Assembly (NCBI GenBank): GCA_011634665.1
Contig: WAEK01000013.1
Span: 124,001-188,000, forward strand
Origin: Mortierella sp. BCC40632
Taxonomy: Eukaryota > Mortierellomycota > Mortierellomycetes > Mortierellales > Mortierellaceae
Direction: 5' to 3'
Length of the DNA stretch: 64,000 nucleotides
Below are positions 33,211 to 47,051 of the stretch, piece after piece; within the stretch, counting starts at the first letter, position 1, and each line of letters opens with the position of its first letter. Both the position numbers and the translations under genes were made by a program. The notes below the pieces were generated by a model. It did no database searches. It was not told where the DNA came from and worked only from the letters and a program-made list of their open reading frames with translations.

Positions 33211-33557
33211 GTTCGCAGCTTCAACCAACCCAACCCAACATCCATCATCACTCTCAAGATTCCTTTTGCTAGCGTAGCGTGAGACCCGCCTTGTTCCCCT
33301 TTTTTGTTATTGCTAATTCGAAGACATCTCATCTCAACTTTTTTTTTTCTTTTTTCTTTCTTTCTTTTGACAGCTCCTCTTCATTGCCTCTCAAGCCTGG
33401 ATCAACACCAGGTAACATAAACATGGGCCAACCAATGCAATTGCGCTCTTGCAAGCTTAGGACTACCAGGCTACTCATATTTCAATCTTCTAATCGATAT
33501 CTTTCCCAATCACTCTCCAATCACACTTTTGATCTCGAAACGATAGAATTTCTCAGA

Positions 33558-33908
33558 ATGAAAACTTCATTTCTACTCAAGGTTTTGGCTGTTGCTTGCA
33601 TCTACGTTGCTAGTGCAGCGCCCCTCGATCCATCGCTCAACTCCAACGCCACAGATGCTGAAGTGAATGCTCTCCTCACGTATGATCTGTTTTGCTCGGA
33701 CGATCCTCTGGGCTACTCCTGTCGACACGGTTGCTCCTGCAGTCAGAACCGTGGCCAGTTGTTGTGTCCCCAATACCTTCCTGGCTCCAAGGAGATCTTT
33801 GGAATTCCTATCCCCGGAACTCATTGCTCAAGCGACAAGACACCTCCCTATGCTGACTGTGTTTGCGAGCCTCGAATGGAGTGCAAGCCGCCAAGAAACT
33901 TGTGCTAA
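33558..33908 (+). CDS. Small secreted 10-cysteine protein, family B copy 2
   Basis: 116 residues. Start MKTSFLLKVLAVACIYVASA; the upstream in-frame ATG of copy 1 is ATA here, which fixes the start. The signal peptide and propeptide region differ from copy 1 at many sites (SNATDAEVNALLTYD), while the mature part from LPGSKEIFGIP to the terminal LC is identical. All ten cysteines are kept. It forms a divergent pair with family A copy 4. Confidence 0.85.
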   Translation: MKTSFLLKVLAVACIYVASAAPLDPSLNSNATDAEVNALLTYDLFCSDDPLGYSCRHGCSCSQNRGQLLCPQYLPGSKEIFGIPIPGTHCSSDKTPPYADCVCEPRMECKPPRNLC

Positions 33909-34584
33909 TTTCATAGAGCTCAGCCTTATTTTTTTTTGCCGTCGTTGTTTTAAAGTAAAACAACTACCCTGGCCTGGCTTGTAGCCTCCAGACGTTCATG
34001 GAGATACTTGTGCTTGACCCTTCGGCGCTGGTTCCTTTTTCTTCTTAAAGCGCAGACGTTCAATGTGATATTGAACTGGCTCCCGATCCATTGTTCCATA
34101 CTAAAAGGCCCCTAAACTCAACTTGCCAAAGAGAATCAAGAGGCCCTTCTGCTCCTCTCAAACAATCCTAAATTGAAAATAGGCAACTGCAGCCAGTTTG
34201 CTTTAAAAAAGAATCGGGGAGAAGGAGGAGTACGTCGTTGTCCTGCATCTGATCCTATCTTCTCCTCCTCCTCGACGAAACTAGGCATATTTTTGGCTTG
34301 AGAGTAGATCCCAAGGTTACTACACTGGCCTCAGTACGTTAAGCTTTGCTATCAAAGAGATATTCCATTAGAGACTACATACAGTGATCTCATAATGAGA
34401 GGTGTTCGCTTACTCTTCAACCTTTTCTAAGGTCCTAGACAGCTCCCCAAGTCCCTGAGACAGCGCCCTTCTCTAGGCCCTAATTCAACTCATCTCGTGG
34501 TCACGGGAATTTACTAGACTCTGTCACGGGCTTTGCAAAAAAAAAAAAAAAAAGGGCCTTCTTCCTCATCTCTTCATTCCTTCA
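33909..34584. other. Intergenic, no gene seen
   Basis: The first 100 bp continue the similarity to the 22.4 kb flank. The rest shows no coding signal. An A run lies at about 34536-34553. Confidence 0.5.
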
Positions 34585-34609
34585 TCTCTTCACATTAGAA
34601 ATCTCCGCC

Positions 34610-35007
34610 ATGGACGGAAAACATCAATGCGAATGCCTGGACATAGAGAACTGCAGTACTTGTTTCAAATGGACTAATGAACTGCTCGTTGACTGCCACG
34701 TTTGGACAGAGGGTTCTACCACCTACTATCTCAAAATGACCGACGAGACTATCTCGATTGAACGCCAATTGAGTGCCGGCGCTGATCAAGAGGACCTGAA
34801 GAGGTTTATCATTGAGAATTGTCAATGTATCGAAAGAGAAGGTCAGCCACTCGAGATTATCGATCGTTCCAATCACAAGCTCAAACAGCGTAAGTACTAC
34901 AGAGTAGCCTTCTTCAAATGCTCTCGGTCCTTCTTACGGGACGCTGGCTGCCCTACTCTTTTCTAATCCTCTGCCGCGTTTCTCAAACTTTAGCTCCAAT
35001 CTGGTAA
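34610..35007 (+). CDS. Small protein, family D copy 1
   Basis: Two exons, 34610-34889 and 34994-35007, give 97 residues; the last exon codes only for PPIW. The same splice pattern works for the inverted copy, which supports it. No signal peptide. The N-terminus has clustered cysteines (HQCECLDIENCSTCFKW, then DCHVW). The rest matches the C-terminal domain of family A in order: HVW-T, then YYLKMTDET, an LS segment, RFIIENCQCIE and LEIIDR. So family D looks like an intracellular single-domain relative of that module. Function unknown. Confidence 0.7.
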
Positions 35008-35383
35008 CTCCGATCAAAAACTCATCCAACTTACTCACTTGTCTCCACATCACTCAAATAAAAAAAAAAAAAAAAAAATGCACGCGAGCTTAAAAAACTT
35101 GACAGTATTTTTTTTTTTTTTTTGTAGAAGGCTTGCAGCAGAGAAGCTTGGCAAATGTTGAAGGCCTTTTGAACATCAAGACTTGAAACCCTCTGATTGA
35201 AGCAGTCACCACAGAATCCCCCTCCCTCCCCTCTCTTCCCTAAAAAGAGGCACTGTGCACTAATGTATTTAGATGGTTAAATCAACTCATGTTTTTTTTT
35301 TATTATTATTATTATCATGGATAAGAGCTGTGAACGCTCTGGATTGAAGAAGATATGGCTGGTCCTGTAGGTGCGAGGCGGAG

Positions 35384-35776
35384 CTACCAGGTTGGAGCTA
35401 AAGTTTGAGTGGCACAGCAAAAGGATTAGAAACCGAGTAGGCAACGTTCCAGAAGAGGAACGGGGCCTTCTTCAAAGGCTACTCTGTAGTACTTACGCTG
35501 TTTGAGCTTGTGATTGGAACGATCGATAGTCTCGAGTGGTTGGCCTTCTCTTTCGATACATTGACAATTCTCGATGATAAACCTCTTCAGGTCCTCTCGA
35601 TCAGCGCCAGCACTCAATTGACGTTCAATCGAGATAGTCTCGTCGGTCATTTTGAGATAGTAAGTGGTAGAACCCTCTGTCCAAACGTGGCAGTCAACGA
35701 GCAGTTCATTAGTCCATTTGAAACAAGTACTGCAGTTTTCTATGTCCAGGCATCCGCACTGATGTTTTCCGTCCAT
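35384..35776 (-). CDS. Small protein, family D copy 2
   Basis: Mirror image of copy 1: exons 35776-35497 and 35397-35384, 97 residues, ending PPTW. It differs at a few positions (CGCLDIEN for CECLDIEN, ADRED for ADQED, LETIDR for LEIIDR). The intron differs much more than the exons, apart from its borders, so the exons are under constraint or were converted. Because both introns keep GT-AG at the same phase, both copies are probably functional. Confidence 0.7.
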
Positions 35777-35800
35777 GGTGGAGATTTCGATTGTGAAGAG

Positions 35801-36931
35801 ATGAAAAAAGAAAAAAGAAATCCAGCGTCCCATCTGTGGCAAGGCCCAGGCTTTAAATTTTCTCCAGGGTTCTTCAGGAGTATCCAATGCCAAGCCAATT
35901 TTCAAAAGCATAGCAATGAGTCTTGGCTCGAAGACATGTGTATCAAGAAAATAAAGAAAAATATATTCTCACCCCTTCGAGATCCTCTGATGTTGAGCCA
36001 CTTTTCGCAGACACAGCAGTAAACTTTTGCGCCTTTTCTCATGAATGATTGGTCGTCGGCCCAACATATGCTGTTACGTCAGATGAGCCTTAGTTCAGGA
36101 TACTCTGTCATGAGAAAAAAAACCTGCCAAAGGTTCCCACGCCGAGTCATAAATGATAGCAATTGGTCGTCAGTCGAAGCAAAGAGTCATTGTAAACAAG
36201 CTTCGGCTCGGGTTATCGCTGAAGGCAAAGCAGTTTGGAGCATGTAAGCTGGTTGGCTTTGCATGGTCGCTCAAGATTGACAAACCATCGTTCGCGATTC
36301 TTTCAATTAATATATTAATTTGGCACAAGCAAGGTCATCCCCCTCTCCTCCCTCTCTTCAAGTGAGATGCTCCAGGTCAACTGATTCGTCAAGTTGGTTA
36401 CTTCATGCAGGTCGATTTGCATAGGCACGGCAGTGCCTGATGGATTGTATTGAGCCTAATCAAGTTCCTCGTGTGGATCTCTCAGCCCGCTCCCATATGT
36501 TGAAAATCATGATATCTTAAATAGCTTGGGTACTCATGGTAGTACCTACAGCTTTCAAGCATAAAAATGTAGGCTGCCCCAATCAATCCGCCAACCTTTC
36601 AAGACTCAATAGTGGTCCCTCCCTCCCCCCACAGACATTTCATTTATTTCTTTTTTCCAGCGTGAGATATTCTATTATCCTCTGAAGGAGGTCCTTCCCA
36701 ATTACTTGAATCTTTGCCCTTGCCGGTCCCCAAAGCTCATCGACTCGACTTTCTTTTACAGCTCTAGGGATTTGTCTAGAATTATTTACCCCTCCTCGCC
36801 TCTCCTGCACTTTGACTAAGGCAAGATAGCACCAGTAAGTTTAGACTATCAGGTTACATGTATCCAATCTGCCCAATAGACGTCTTTCTTTAATCATTTC
36901 TCATTATCGTAAACCGTTAGCATTTCTCGAC
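35801..36931. other. Intergenic, no gene seen
   Basis: Some similarity to the upstream region of family B is visible near 36220-36290 and 36880-36930 (leader of the third B copy). No separate gene is supported. Confidence 0.4.
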
Positions 36932-37219
36932 ATGCAATCATTTCTCCTACTCAAGACTTTGGCAGCCGTTTGCGCCTGTGTTGCAAGAACAGCCCCTCTC
37001 GAACCCGCCTCCAATTCCATAGACGTGGATGCACTCTTCACCTTTGACTTGATTTGCTCAGACGATCTTTTGGGTCATGCTTGTCGACATGCTTGCTCCT
37101 GCAGTCAGAACCGTGGACAGTTATTGTGCCCTTATTCCCTTCCTGATTCGGAGGAGGTCTTTGGATTTCCTGTTCGTGGTACTTGTTGCTCAAGTGACAA
37201 AACACCCCCCTTATGTTGA
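36932..37219 (+). pseudogene. Family B copy 3, frameshifted near its C-terminus
   Basis: MQSFLLLKTLAAVCACVART begins a signal peptide and the mature part keeps HACSCSQNRGQLLCP. An extra C in the run CCCCCC near 37205 moves the frame and a stop follows at 37217-37219, removing the last three to four cysteines. In the original frame the sequence continues PYVDCCPYGLNAMTCP, also diverged from the others. It could still make a shortened protein of 95 residues. No family A partner is seen next to it. Confidence 0.7.
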
Positions 37220-37644
37220 TTGTTGTCCATATGGTTTGAATGCCATGACTTGCCCAGCCAAAATCTTTTTTGTTGAGACCCATTGCGTTCCTACCTTTAG
37301 TCATTCTCATAAAGTAAATGTTTCACCCCTGGCTTTTTACTACCAGGCATTCGTAGCGGTGTTGCTATCTGGTAACCTCTGATAATGACTCTTGTATTCA
37401 TCGGGATCTAATGCTCTACCAATTATGGAGAGAAAGAAGAGTTTCTTTTCTTCAAGTCTTTGCTAGAGCTCAAAGACTCTGAGCCAGTTCCTAATTCATG
37501 GGTTCATTTTGTAATACACCAACAACCTATTGGTGTATTTGAGTTTGAAGTCTTTCAAATGATATTCCTTCTCCCTCCCGTGCAGACCTTCCAACATGTA
37601 GCAAAGACTGGCTCGAAAGTATTTGAATAAGAGTTGAGGAAGCT

Positions 37645-37647
<3 letters not shown>

Positions 37648-37727
<80 letters not shown>
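37648..37727. repeat. (TC)n microsatellite, about 40 units
   Basis: An almost perfect CT dinucleotide run of about 80 bp. Confidence 0.95.
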
Positions 37728-37729
<2 letters not shown>

Positions 37730-38621
37730 CTCTTTCAAAGTTCAGTCTAACCAAACCATGCAAAGCTAATGCTCAGTCATGCTGTGCTTGAGCTAGTCGC
37801 CTGTCTTTTGTTGCCCTTTTTGGATTTGGGAACAGGGACCAAGCTTATAAAAGCCTTCATGGTTTAGTGTGTTTCTGATCAGCGGATGGTTATGACGCGG
37901 GCAGTACCGATGGATCAACCTTGGCTCTGAAGCCAAAAATAATAGACTCGCTCCTGTGCGGGGAAAAAAGGTTATTCGCCCTATAGCGTCCAAGTGACTC
38001 GGGGCTAGACTCGCCACCATCCGTTCCTGTAGACGACGCCAAGAGAAGTGCGATTCTCATGTCCTTGTATGCTTTTTATTTTTCCGATTTGACACTGGAA
38101 ATAAAACATTTGGACGGGTGGTTGGAGGCGATGAAGCGGCGTCCCCTAGTTGATTGGCTGTCAAATAGTCGTAGACTTCTATGGATGGATCCAGAACTCT
38201 CAATGCCAGCCAGGGCAGGTGAGCATTTTATAAAAATGTCTACCGATCCACAGTGGTCTGCAGACCTATGTGAATGAAGTAGGGTACAGGAACTAACGGA
38301 AGAATGATGCTCCTTCGCCGCTGCCATGGATGTTCACTGTTGGTAATTTTTTTTCCCAGCAGAGTTCCCACTTTCTAAAAAAGAAAGTATGGGATCCAGA
38401 TTTGGAAAGTGTCATTGACCTTCGATTAGCAAATGCATTCCAGAGCCAACTGGCGGAGAGGCGGGAAGGGGGAGGGGGGGTCGGTATCCATTCCCAAGTA
38501 CAGATCGGAGGATGAAAGGAACTTGTCAAAACTCCTATTTAAAGACGGTTCCTTTGGCATTGTGCGCCCTTTTTTCTTCATCTTCCTTTACACACACCAA
38601 CACCAACGACTCTCTCACAAA
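37728..38621. other. Upstream region of the cystatin gene
   Basis: No gene supported. A TATTTAAAG element at about 38536-38544 lies roughly 80 nt before the cystatin ATG. Confidence 0.4.
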
Positions 38622-38963
38622 ATGCCACGTATGCCTGGAGCCCCCTCTACCCCAATCCCCATCGATGCAACTCATCCTCTCACCAACGTTGACTTGAAAC
38701 GCCTTCTCACAGATCATAACAACGAGATCCTTGCCAAGTACTTTAAACTCAAGAACATGACTCCTTGTCACTGCTTTGAGCTGAAGCCAGTTGAGTACTC
38801 GACTCAGGTAGTGGCAGGCACCAATTACTTTGTCAGGATGGCGGTTTTCAAGTCTCCGGCTTCTTCCTCACGCCCAGAAGAGTATCTCGACGTGACAATC
38901 TATTGTCGTCCCTGGGAGTCGTACGAAAAAGTGGAGGATGTCAAATTGGTCAAGACGGCGTGA
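38622..38963 (+). CDS. Stefin-type (type 1) cystatin, cysteine protease inhibitor
   Basis: Predicted inhibitor of papain-like cysteine proteases (cathepsin type). Single exon, 113 residues, against about 98 in typical stefins. The first hairpin loop motif QxVxG is exact and in its usual context: STQVVAGTNYFVRM at about residues 66-79. A Gly-containing N-terminal trunk (MPRMPGAPSTP), a helix region (LTNVDLKRLLTDHNNEILAK) before it, and beta strands after it (EEYLDVTIYCRPW) fit the fold. No signal peptide and no conserved disulfide pair, as in intracellular stefins. It lies at the edge of the secreted-protein island. Possible roles are control of own vacuolar proteases or defence against outside ones; that is inference. 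Confidence 0.85.
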   Translation: MPRMPGAPSTPIPIDATHPLTNVDLKRLLTDHNNEILAKYFKLKNMTPCHCFELKPVEYSTQVVAGTNYFVRMAVFKSPASSSRPEEYLDVTIYCRPWESYEKVEDVKLVKTA

Positions 38964-39091
38964 GAAAGCCTGTGGTACCTCCCTTCCCCCCAATTGGGTC
39001 TCTCTTTTTGCTCAACAAAACATTAAAGTATAGCATAGCCATTTTTTTTCTTTTTCTTTTGATTTTATTTTGGAGGGAATGAGTTTGCTAT

Positions 39092-39919
39092 CTATGGTAG
39101 TGCAAGGGTACCCTTGGGAGCAGGGGTCCAATCCTTGAAGGCAAGACCAACGGCCTTGAGTTTCTCATATTCGGCATCTTCTCTCTCGCACTCCTCCTTG
39201 TTCAAGACTCGGAGTACCTTGGCAGGGTTTCCTCCGACGATCGTAAAGGGAGGCACGTTCTTTGTGACAACGCTTCCTGCACCGACAGTCACACCATCTC
39301 CAATGGTCACACCAGGACAGATAATAGCTCCTCCACCAATCCACACATCATTGCCAATTGTAATCGGCATACCAAACTCGACGCCCTTGGACCGGATAAA
39401 AGGGTTGGTCGGGTGAGCTGCACAAAAGACCTGCACGTTGGGTGCAAAGTAGACATTGTTGCCAATTGTGATATTGCCACAGTCCAGAAGAACACAGTTG
39501 AAGTTCATGTAGACTCCATCACCCATAGTGATGTTGCAACCGTAATCAATACTCAGAGGAGGCTCGATCCAGCAACCCTTACCCATTCGACCACGCGTCA
39601 TCGAGTAGAGCAATGCCTTGCGCTTGAGAAGCATCTCGGGAGTGTTTTGAGTGGTGGTGTTGTAAACGGCCATAAGATCGCGGGCCCGTTGACGCTCCAG
39701 GACCAGGAGCTCATGCCCTGGGTTGTAGACTTGAGCATCGAGCATGTGTTGCTTCTGGGTCTGATCGAGGTCAGGTCGTTCGGGAGTAAAGTTGTACTCA
39801 CGCTCCAACTGGGCGGCGCAGGCACGGACCTCTGCCCATTCATCAGTGGAGGGTGTCTCCGAGCTGGAGACCTTGTCGTGGGCAACCACTTCGCTAGGGT
39901 TTGGGTCAGTGATTGTCAT
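39092..39919 (-). CDS. Maltose/galactoside-type O-acetyltransferase (hexapeptide repeat)
   Basis: Acetyl-CoA-dependent transfer to a sugar hydroxyl; family of maltose O-acetyltransferase (maa) and galactoside acetyltransferase (LacA). Single exon, 275 residues. An N-terminal extension of about 50 residues precedes the Mac domain (YNPGHELLVLERQRARDLMA), then the left-handed beta helix made of hexapeptide repeats: IDYGCNITMGDGVYMN, ITIGNNVYFAPNV, ITIGNDVWIGGGAIICPG, VTIGDGVTVGAGSVV. The catalytic His lies in AAHPTNP. The end GGNPAKVLRVLN is typical. The extension is longer than in bacterial enzymes and is acidic, without a targeting signal. The in vivo substrate cannot be read from the sequence. 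Confidence 0.93.
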   Translation of the reverse strand: MTITDPNPSEVVAHDKVSSSETPSTDEWAEVRACAAQLEREYNFTPERPDLDQTQKQHMLDAQVYNPGHELLVLERQRARDLMAVYNTTTQNTPEMLLKRKALLYSMTRGRMGKGCWIEPPLSIDYGCNITMGDGVYMNFNCVLLDCGNITIGNNVYFAPNVQVFCAAHPTNPFIRSKGVEFGMPITIGNDVWIGGGAIICPGVTIGDGVTVGAGSVVTKNVPPFTIVGGNPAKVLRVLNKEECEREDAEYEKLKAVGLAFKDWTPAPKGTLALP

Positions 39920-40664
39920 TATAGGAGTGGAATGTGGAATGTGGAATGGAGAGAATGAGAGCGAGAGTGTATGTGTGAGAAAAGGTAAAGCGAAAGGATG
40001 AATGAGAGAATGAGAACAAAAGGCTGGTACCGGGGACGGGGAGGGAACTTATGGTTGTGACCAGGGACCCTTAATGCAGGTTCGACAGGGTGCCACGTAG
40101 GAACTGATGGGATGGGGGGTCATTCAGAACCAAGAATAGATGGCATTCGTGGAGCATTGATTCTACTAAAAAAAAAAGGTCAGGGGCTCAACGCCTCTTA
40201 GCCTGTTGTGATTGTGTAGCCTAACGCCCTTGTACTCCTCCCTCAGTCAGCACGGACATTCTTTTTTTTTTTTTTTTTTTTTTCTCCTCTCTTTTACCTT
40301 GGTTCAGCATGTTGCATCTCTCATCAACTTGGTCACTTCATCTTGTGATCCATGCATGCAACAGTTTTTACAGCAGCAACAGAAGCCCCCCTTTTTCTGT
40401 ATTGTTGTGGAGCAAGAGGAGCAATGATGTCTACGATAGATCGATCGCAGGGTTAACTGGAAGCAATCTCGGTGCGGGGTGGGATGATGGGATAGAGAGT
40501 AGAAGGACAGACAACAGTCGTTGGTGTGTCTCACTCACTCGGCTACCAATGGCCAATCTGTCTTGACTGGACAAGCTGCGGAAAGGGGGTGCAGAGGGGA
40601 GCGGCGTTGAGCGCTTTGACTGACTGATCTGGAGAGGGGAGAGGGAGTTCTATCTCTTTGTCTG

Positions 40665-40738
<74 letters not shown>

Positions 40739-41417
40739 TCCAAACCCGCGCTAAAACAGTTTGATTCCGCCTGTGTCAGTGTTGTTGAGCCGTTTTTCTT
40801 TCTTTCTGTTGTCCGGTGGGAAAGAGTCAGAGAGCACCACACACTCAGGTCTAACTGCTGATGCATAGCTTGACTATCTTGGACACGCGTCGTTCCTGCT
40901 TCTTACGCGTGCGCAATTTCGCCTAGGACCGCCAACTTGTGCAGGGCCTCTCCTTTTGACTGATGGTGCCGGAGTGGACCCTTGGGGGCTGTTCATTCTC
41001 CCTCTCTTTCAGAGAGAGAGAAAGTAGAAAGAAGAGGAGAAAGAAGAGGAGAAACGAGAAAGAGCGAGTCAAGGAGGATCTGGCTCTCTGGTTGTTTTCG
41101 CGACCCTCCCCCCTTTTTGGCCACGCTCTCTCACTCTCTCACTCGCTCCCACACACAACAACACACACACAGACACACTCGACACACACGCACACCACAC
41201 TGACTGGCACACACTCGACACACACGCACATCACGTTCTTCTCCACTCCTCTCTCTCTCTCTTTGTCTCTTTCTCTCTCTCACACACACACTCTCTCTCT
41301 TCCTTTTGTGTCTTCTCTCTCCTCATCCTTCCTCTGCTTTGATCGTCCTCAAGGCATCGTCCTCTGTCTTCGGCCCCCACCTACTCTCCTCCCAACCGCT
41401 GGTAGCTACTTGACATC
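39920..41417. other. Divergent promoter region between acetyltransferase and PP1
   Basis: No gene seen in 1.5 kb. There is a T run at about 40262-40283, a GA run followed by an A run at 40670-40737, and CA-rich direct repeats (ACACTCGACACACACGCACA twice, about 41174-41232) with pyrimidine tracts before the PP1 start. Confidence 0.5.
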
Positions 41418-44646
<3,229 letters not shown>

Positions 44647-45915
44647 ATGGGAACTCGATGTAAGTATTGCCTCCAATCCATTTTCGGTGGAAGGAGAGGG
44701 AAGGAGGGTTTGCTTTCCACTTCCCCTTCCTCGCCTCCCCCCCCCCACCCCCTCACTTCTTCATTTCACCACCACTCCTGGGCTTGTATCCCTGTTTGAA
44801 TACTGAGTAGCAGACATTTCGTATTTTCTGACAAATATTTTTTTTTTCCTTTCATTTCTTTCGATAATAGTTGTTAATGTGGCATCGCTGATGCCTGGTC
44901 AACACAACTGTAACCTAAAGTTAAGAGTACTCTCTGTCGAAACCATTGCAGAAACTATTCACCCAGAAAGTATGAAGACTATTTAACAAGTAAAAAAAAA
45001 AAAAAGCCATTTCTTTGAGTGTGTGAAAGAACGACGATATGAGAAATCCTCTTGTTGATTTGGTTGATAGTAACGAACCTCTACCTTTTCGACGCCATTT
45101 TTTTTATAGCTGGGCGAGTGATCCATTCTGCGGAAGCAATTGTAGGAGATGATACTGCATGTATCCTGCTAAATCTCAAAAATGGTATGAATACCAATTG
45201 ATCTGTCCTTCCCCCATTGAAATGCAAGAAGAAAAGGGCACTTTGAACTTTTTACTGACGAACAAAGACATGCACACGCACATAAAAAATAGATCAAGTG
45301 AACCTCCTGTCTCGTAACGCAAGACTTCAAGTCCTCAATGGACAGGTCAACATGTATCGAGGGTTCATGAGGCTAGAGGTCAACGAAGACGAAGACGACT
45401 CAAATGCGACCATTCGAGGAATGACACGAGAACGTGCATCCATCATTGCCATCCCCGACGAGGACGAGGACGAGGACATTACCTCTAATAATGAAGGCAT
45501 TCACAGAAATGAAACGACAAGCAGTAGCACCACAATGAATCAAGTGGGTCCTTTCACAACATCTTTGGGCTCTCCTTCAGTTCCTGTCTTGGGGATCGAT
45601 GCATCCATTGGTATTCAAGGTCCTCTATCACCCACTCGGCAAGCGTCCACACCACGGTATGCTGTACAGAGCATTCCTTGGCAGGTCCCACGGTCAACAG
45701 GTCTATTATCATCAAGGAATCCAAGTCTCCCCTCAAGCGATCCACTGACGACAGGATCAGAGTCGTCCCTCTCCCTGTCCACCTCTCCCTCAGTACGTCG
45801 GAATCAGATGGAAGTGGAGATGAGGCTTGGAACAGGAGGCAGCGTTCCTTTGATTGAGTACTATCGGACCATTGAATTTACCTACTTTTCCACGGTCGAG
45901 CCAGTAGGACGATAG
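44647..45915 (+). CDS. OB-fold single-stranded DNA-binding protein, SOSS-B/NABP type
   Basis: Related to the SOSS-B (hSSB1/NABP) proteins that bind single-stranded nucleic acid in DNA repair and transcription complexes. Exons are 44647-44659, 44871-44969, 45110-45184 and 45293-45915; phases agree, 810 nt, 269 residues. The OB fold covers residues 1 to about 105: FVNVASLMPGQHNCNLKLRV, then GRVIHSAEAIVGDDTACILL (the loop with conserved Gly-Asp-Thr/Asp), then LLSRNARLQVLNGQVNMYRG and the MRLEV strand. The C-terminal 160 residues are acidic then Ser/Pro-rich and disordered, with DEDEDEDI and SLSLSTSPSVRR. The first exon holds only four complete codons. No other SOSS subunit is nearby. Confidence 0.8.
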
Positions 45916-46703
45916 GCCTTGTAGGATAGATGGACCTTGCTGTTGTTGTTGCTGTTGATGTTGATGATACTGCTGCTACTTCTTGAATTCGAACATAGGA
46001 GGATAGAACAGTGGGACTGGTGCTAACCTGAAAGCATTAAAAGGTGCGCTTGTGCGTAGTCTCTTTCTCTCCCTCTCCCCTTCTCCCCTTTTTCCCCTTC
46101 CGAGAGTGTCTCTGTCAACTATGGTACCAGGTGTAGGTTTAGGAAGAGACGGGTTAGCGTCATTACTAAAACTGAAGGATGGACTGGTCTGGTGGTGTGT
46201 GCTACAGCCGCACCTATTGTTCCGTCACAAGAGACAAGAGAAAGCAACGCTGCTATTTGTTCAAACTGAAGTTATGGAGTCGGGGTCCACCTTCCGAAAT
46301 CACATTACAGCCCAGAGGTCACCCGCGGAACCCTTTTTTTTTTAAAGGAGAAAAGAATGCACGGGCCCGATAAGAAGAGATGCCCAGAGAGACACTAAGC
46401 TTGAGGTAAATGTCGATAGGATTGAGAATGACGGTAAACGATCGTTTGACTTTGCCTGTGCTGAGGAAGAATGAGAGAAGGGAGCATTCCCAAAGAACTA
46501 TATCGAACAAGCGGCAGGCGTAATGCAATAACCAAGCACTATTATGACATCACAGAGAGGGATGTTTGTGTTGTGGAGGAAGACCTGAACGTTACACAGC
46601 ACCTCATTTTTTTTTTAAAAAAAAAAAATACAGCCAAAAGGTCAACAGGTCCAAAGGCCCTACAACCACCAACAGGGCTCTACTCTTTGACTAACTAACA
46701 AAC

Positions 46704-46734
<31 letters not shown>

Positions 46735-47051
46735 AGGGTCACCAAACAAAGCGATCATCGTTCCATCACTGTTCATTCTATCGACACGCTCGACTTAAGG
46801 AATCTGACATCATTCGTGCCCTGTCCTCACCCACCCCTGCTACCCGTTGGGATCCCTATAAAGGAGAACGACCCTGAGTGGAATCTGGCCAGTATCTTTT
46901 CTTTTTCTTTTTTTTTCATCTTCTCATCCTTTCAACTCAAGACAACCTTAATCACTACAAGAGCAACAACAACAAAAAACTAATAGCAATATAAGCTCAA
47001 CGGATACACCACCTACACACACACACACAACCCCACTTAATACATTCCATC
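45916..47051. other. Intergenic, no gene seen
   Basis: A GTTGTTGTTGCTGTTGATG repeat near 45943, T/A runs at 46608-46629, an A run at 46706-46731, and a TATAAAG at 46857-46863 about 190 nt before the next ATG. Confidence 0.5.

Larger units (their letters stand above)
34585..35800. repeat. Large inverted repeat carrying the two family D genes
   Basis: The arms (about 34585-35030 and 35340-35800) are about 95 percent identical over the coding part by eye and face each other tail to tail. A spacer of about 310-380 bp holds poly-A, poly-T and AT-rich sequence. Read-through from either side would give a transcript that can fold into a long hairpin. Confidence 0.8.

Noticed and set aside
37640..37740. 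Possible CRISPR-like or structured array
   Set aside because: It is a plain (TC)n microsatellite with no spacers.
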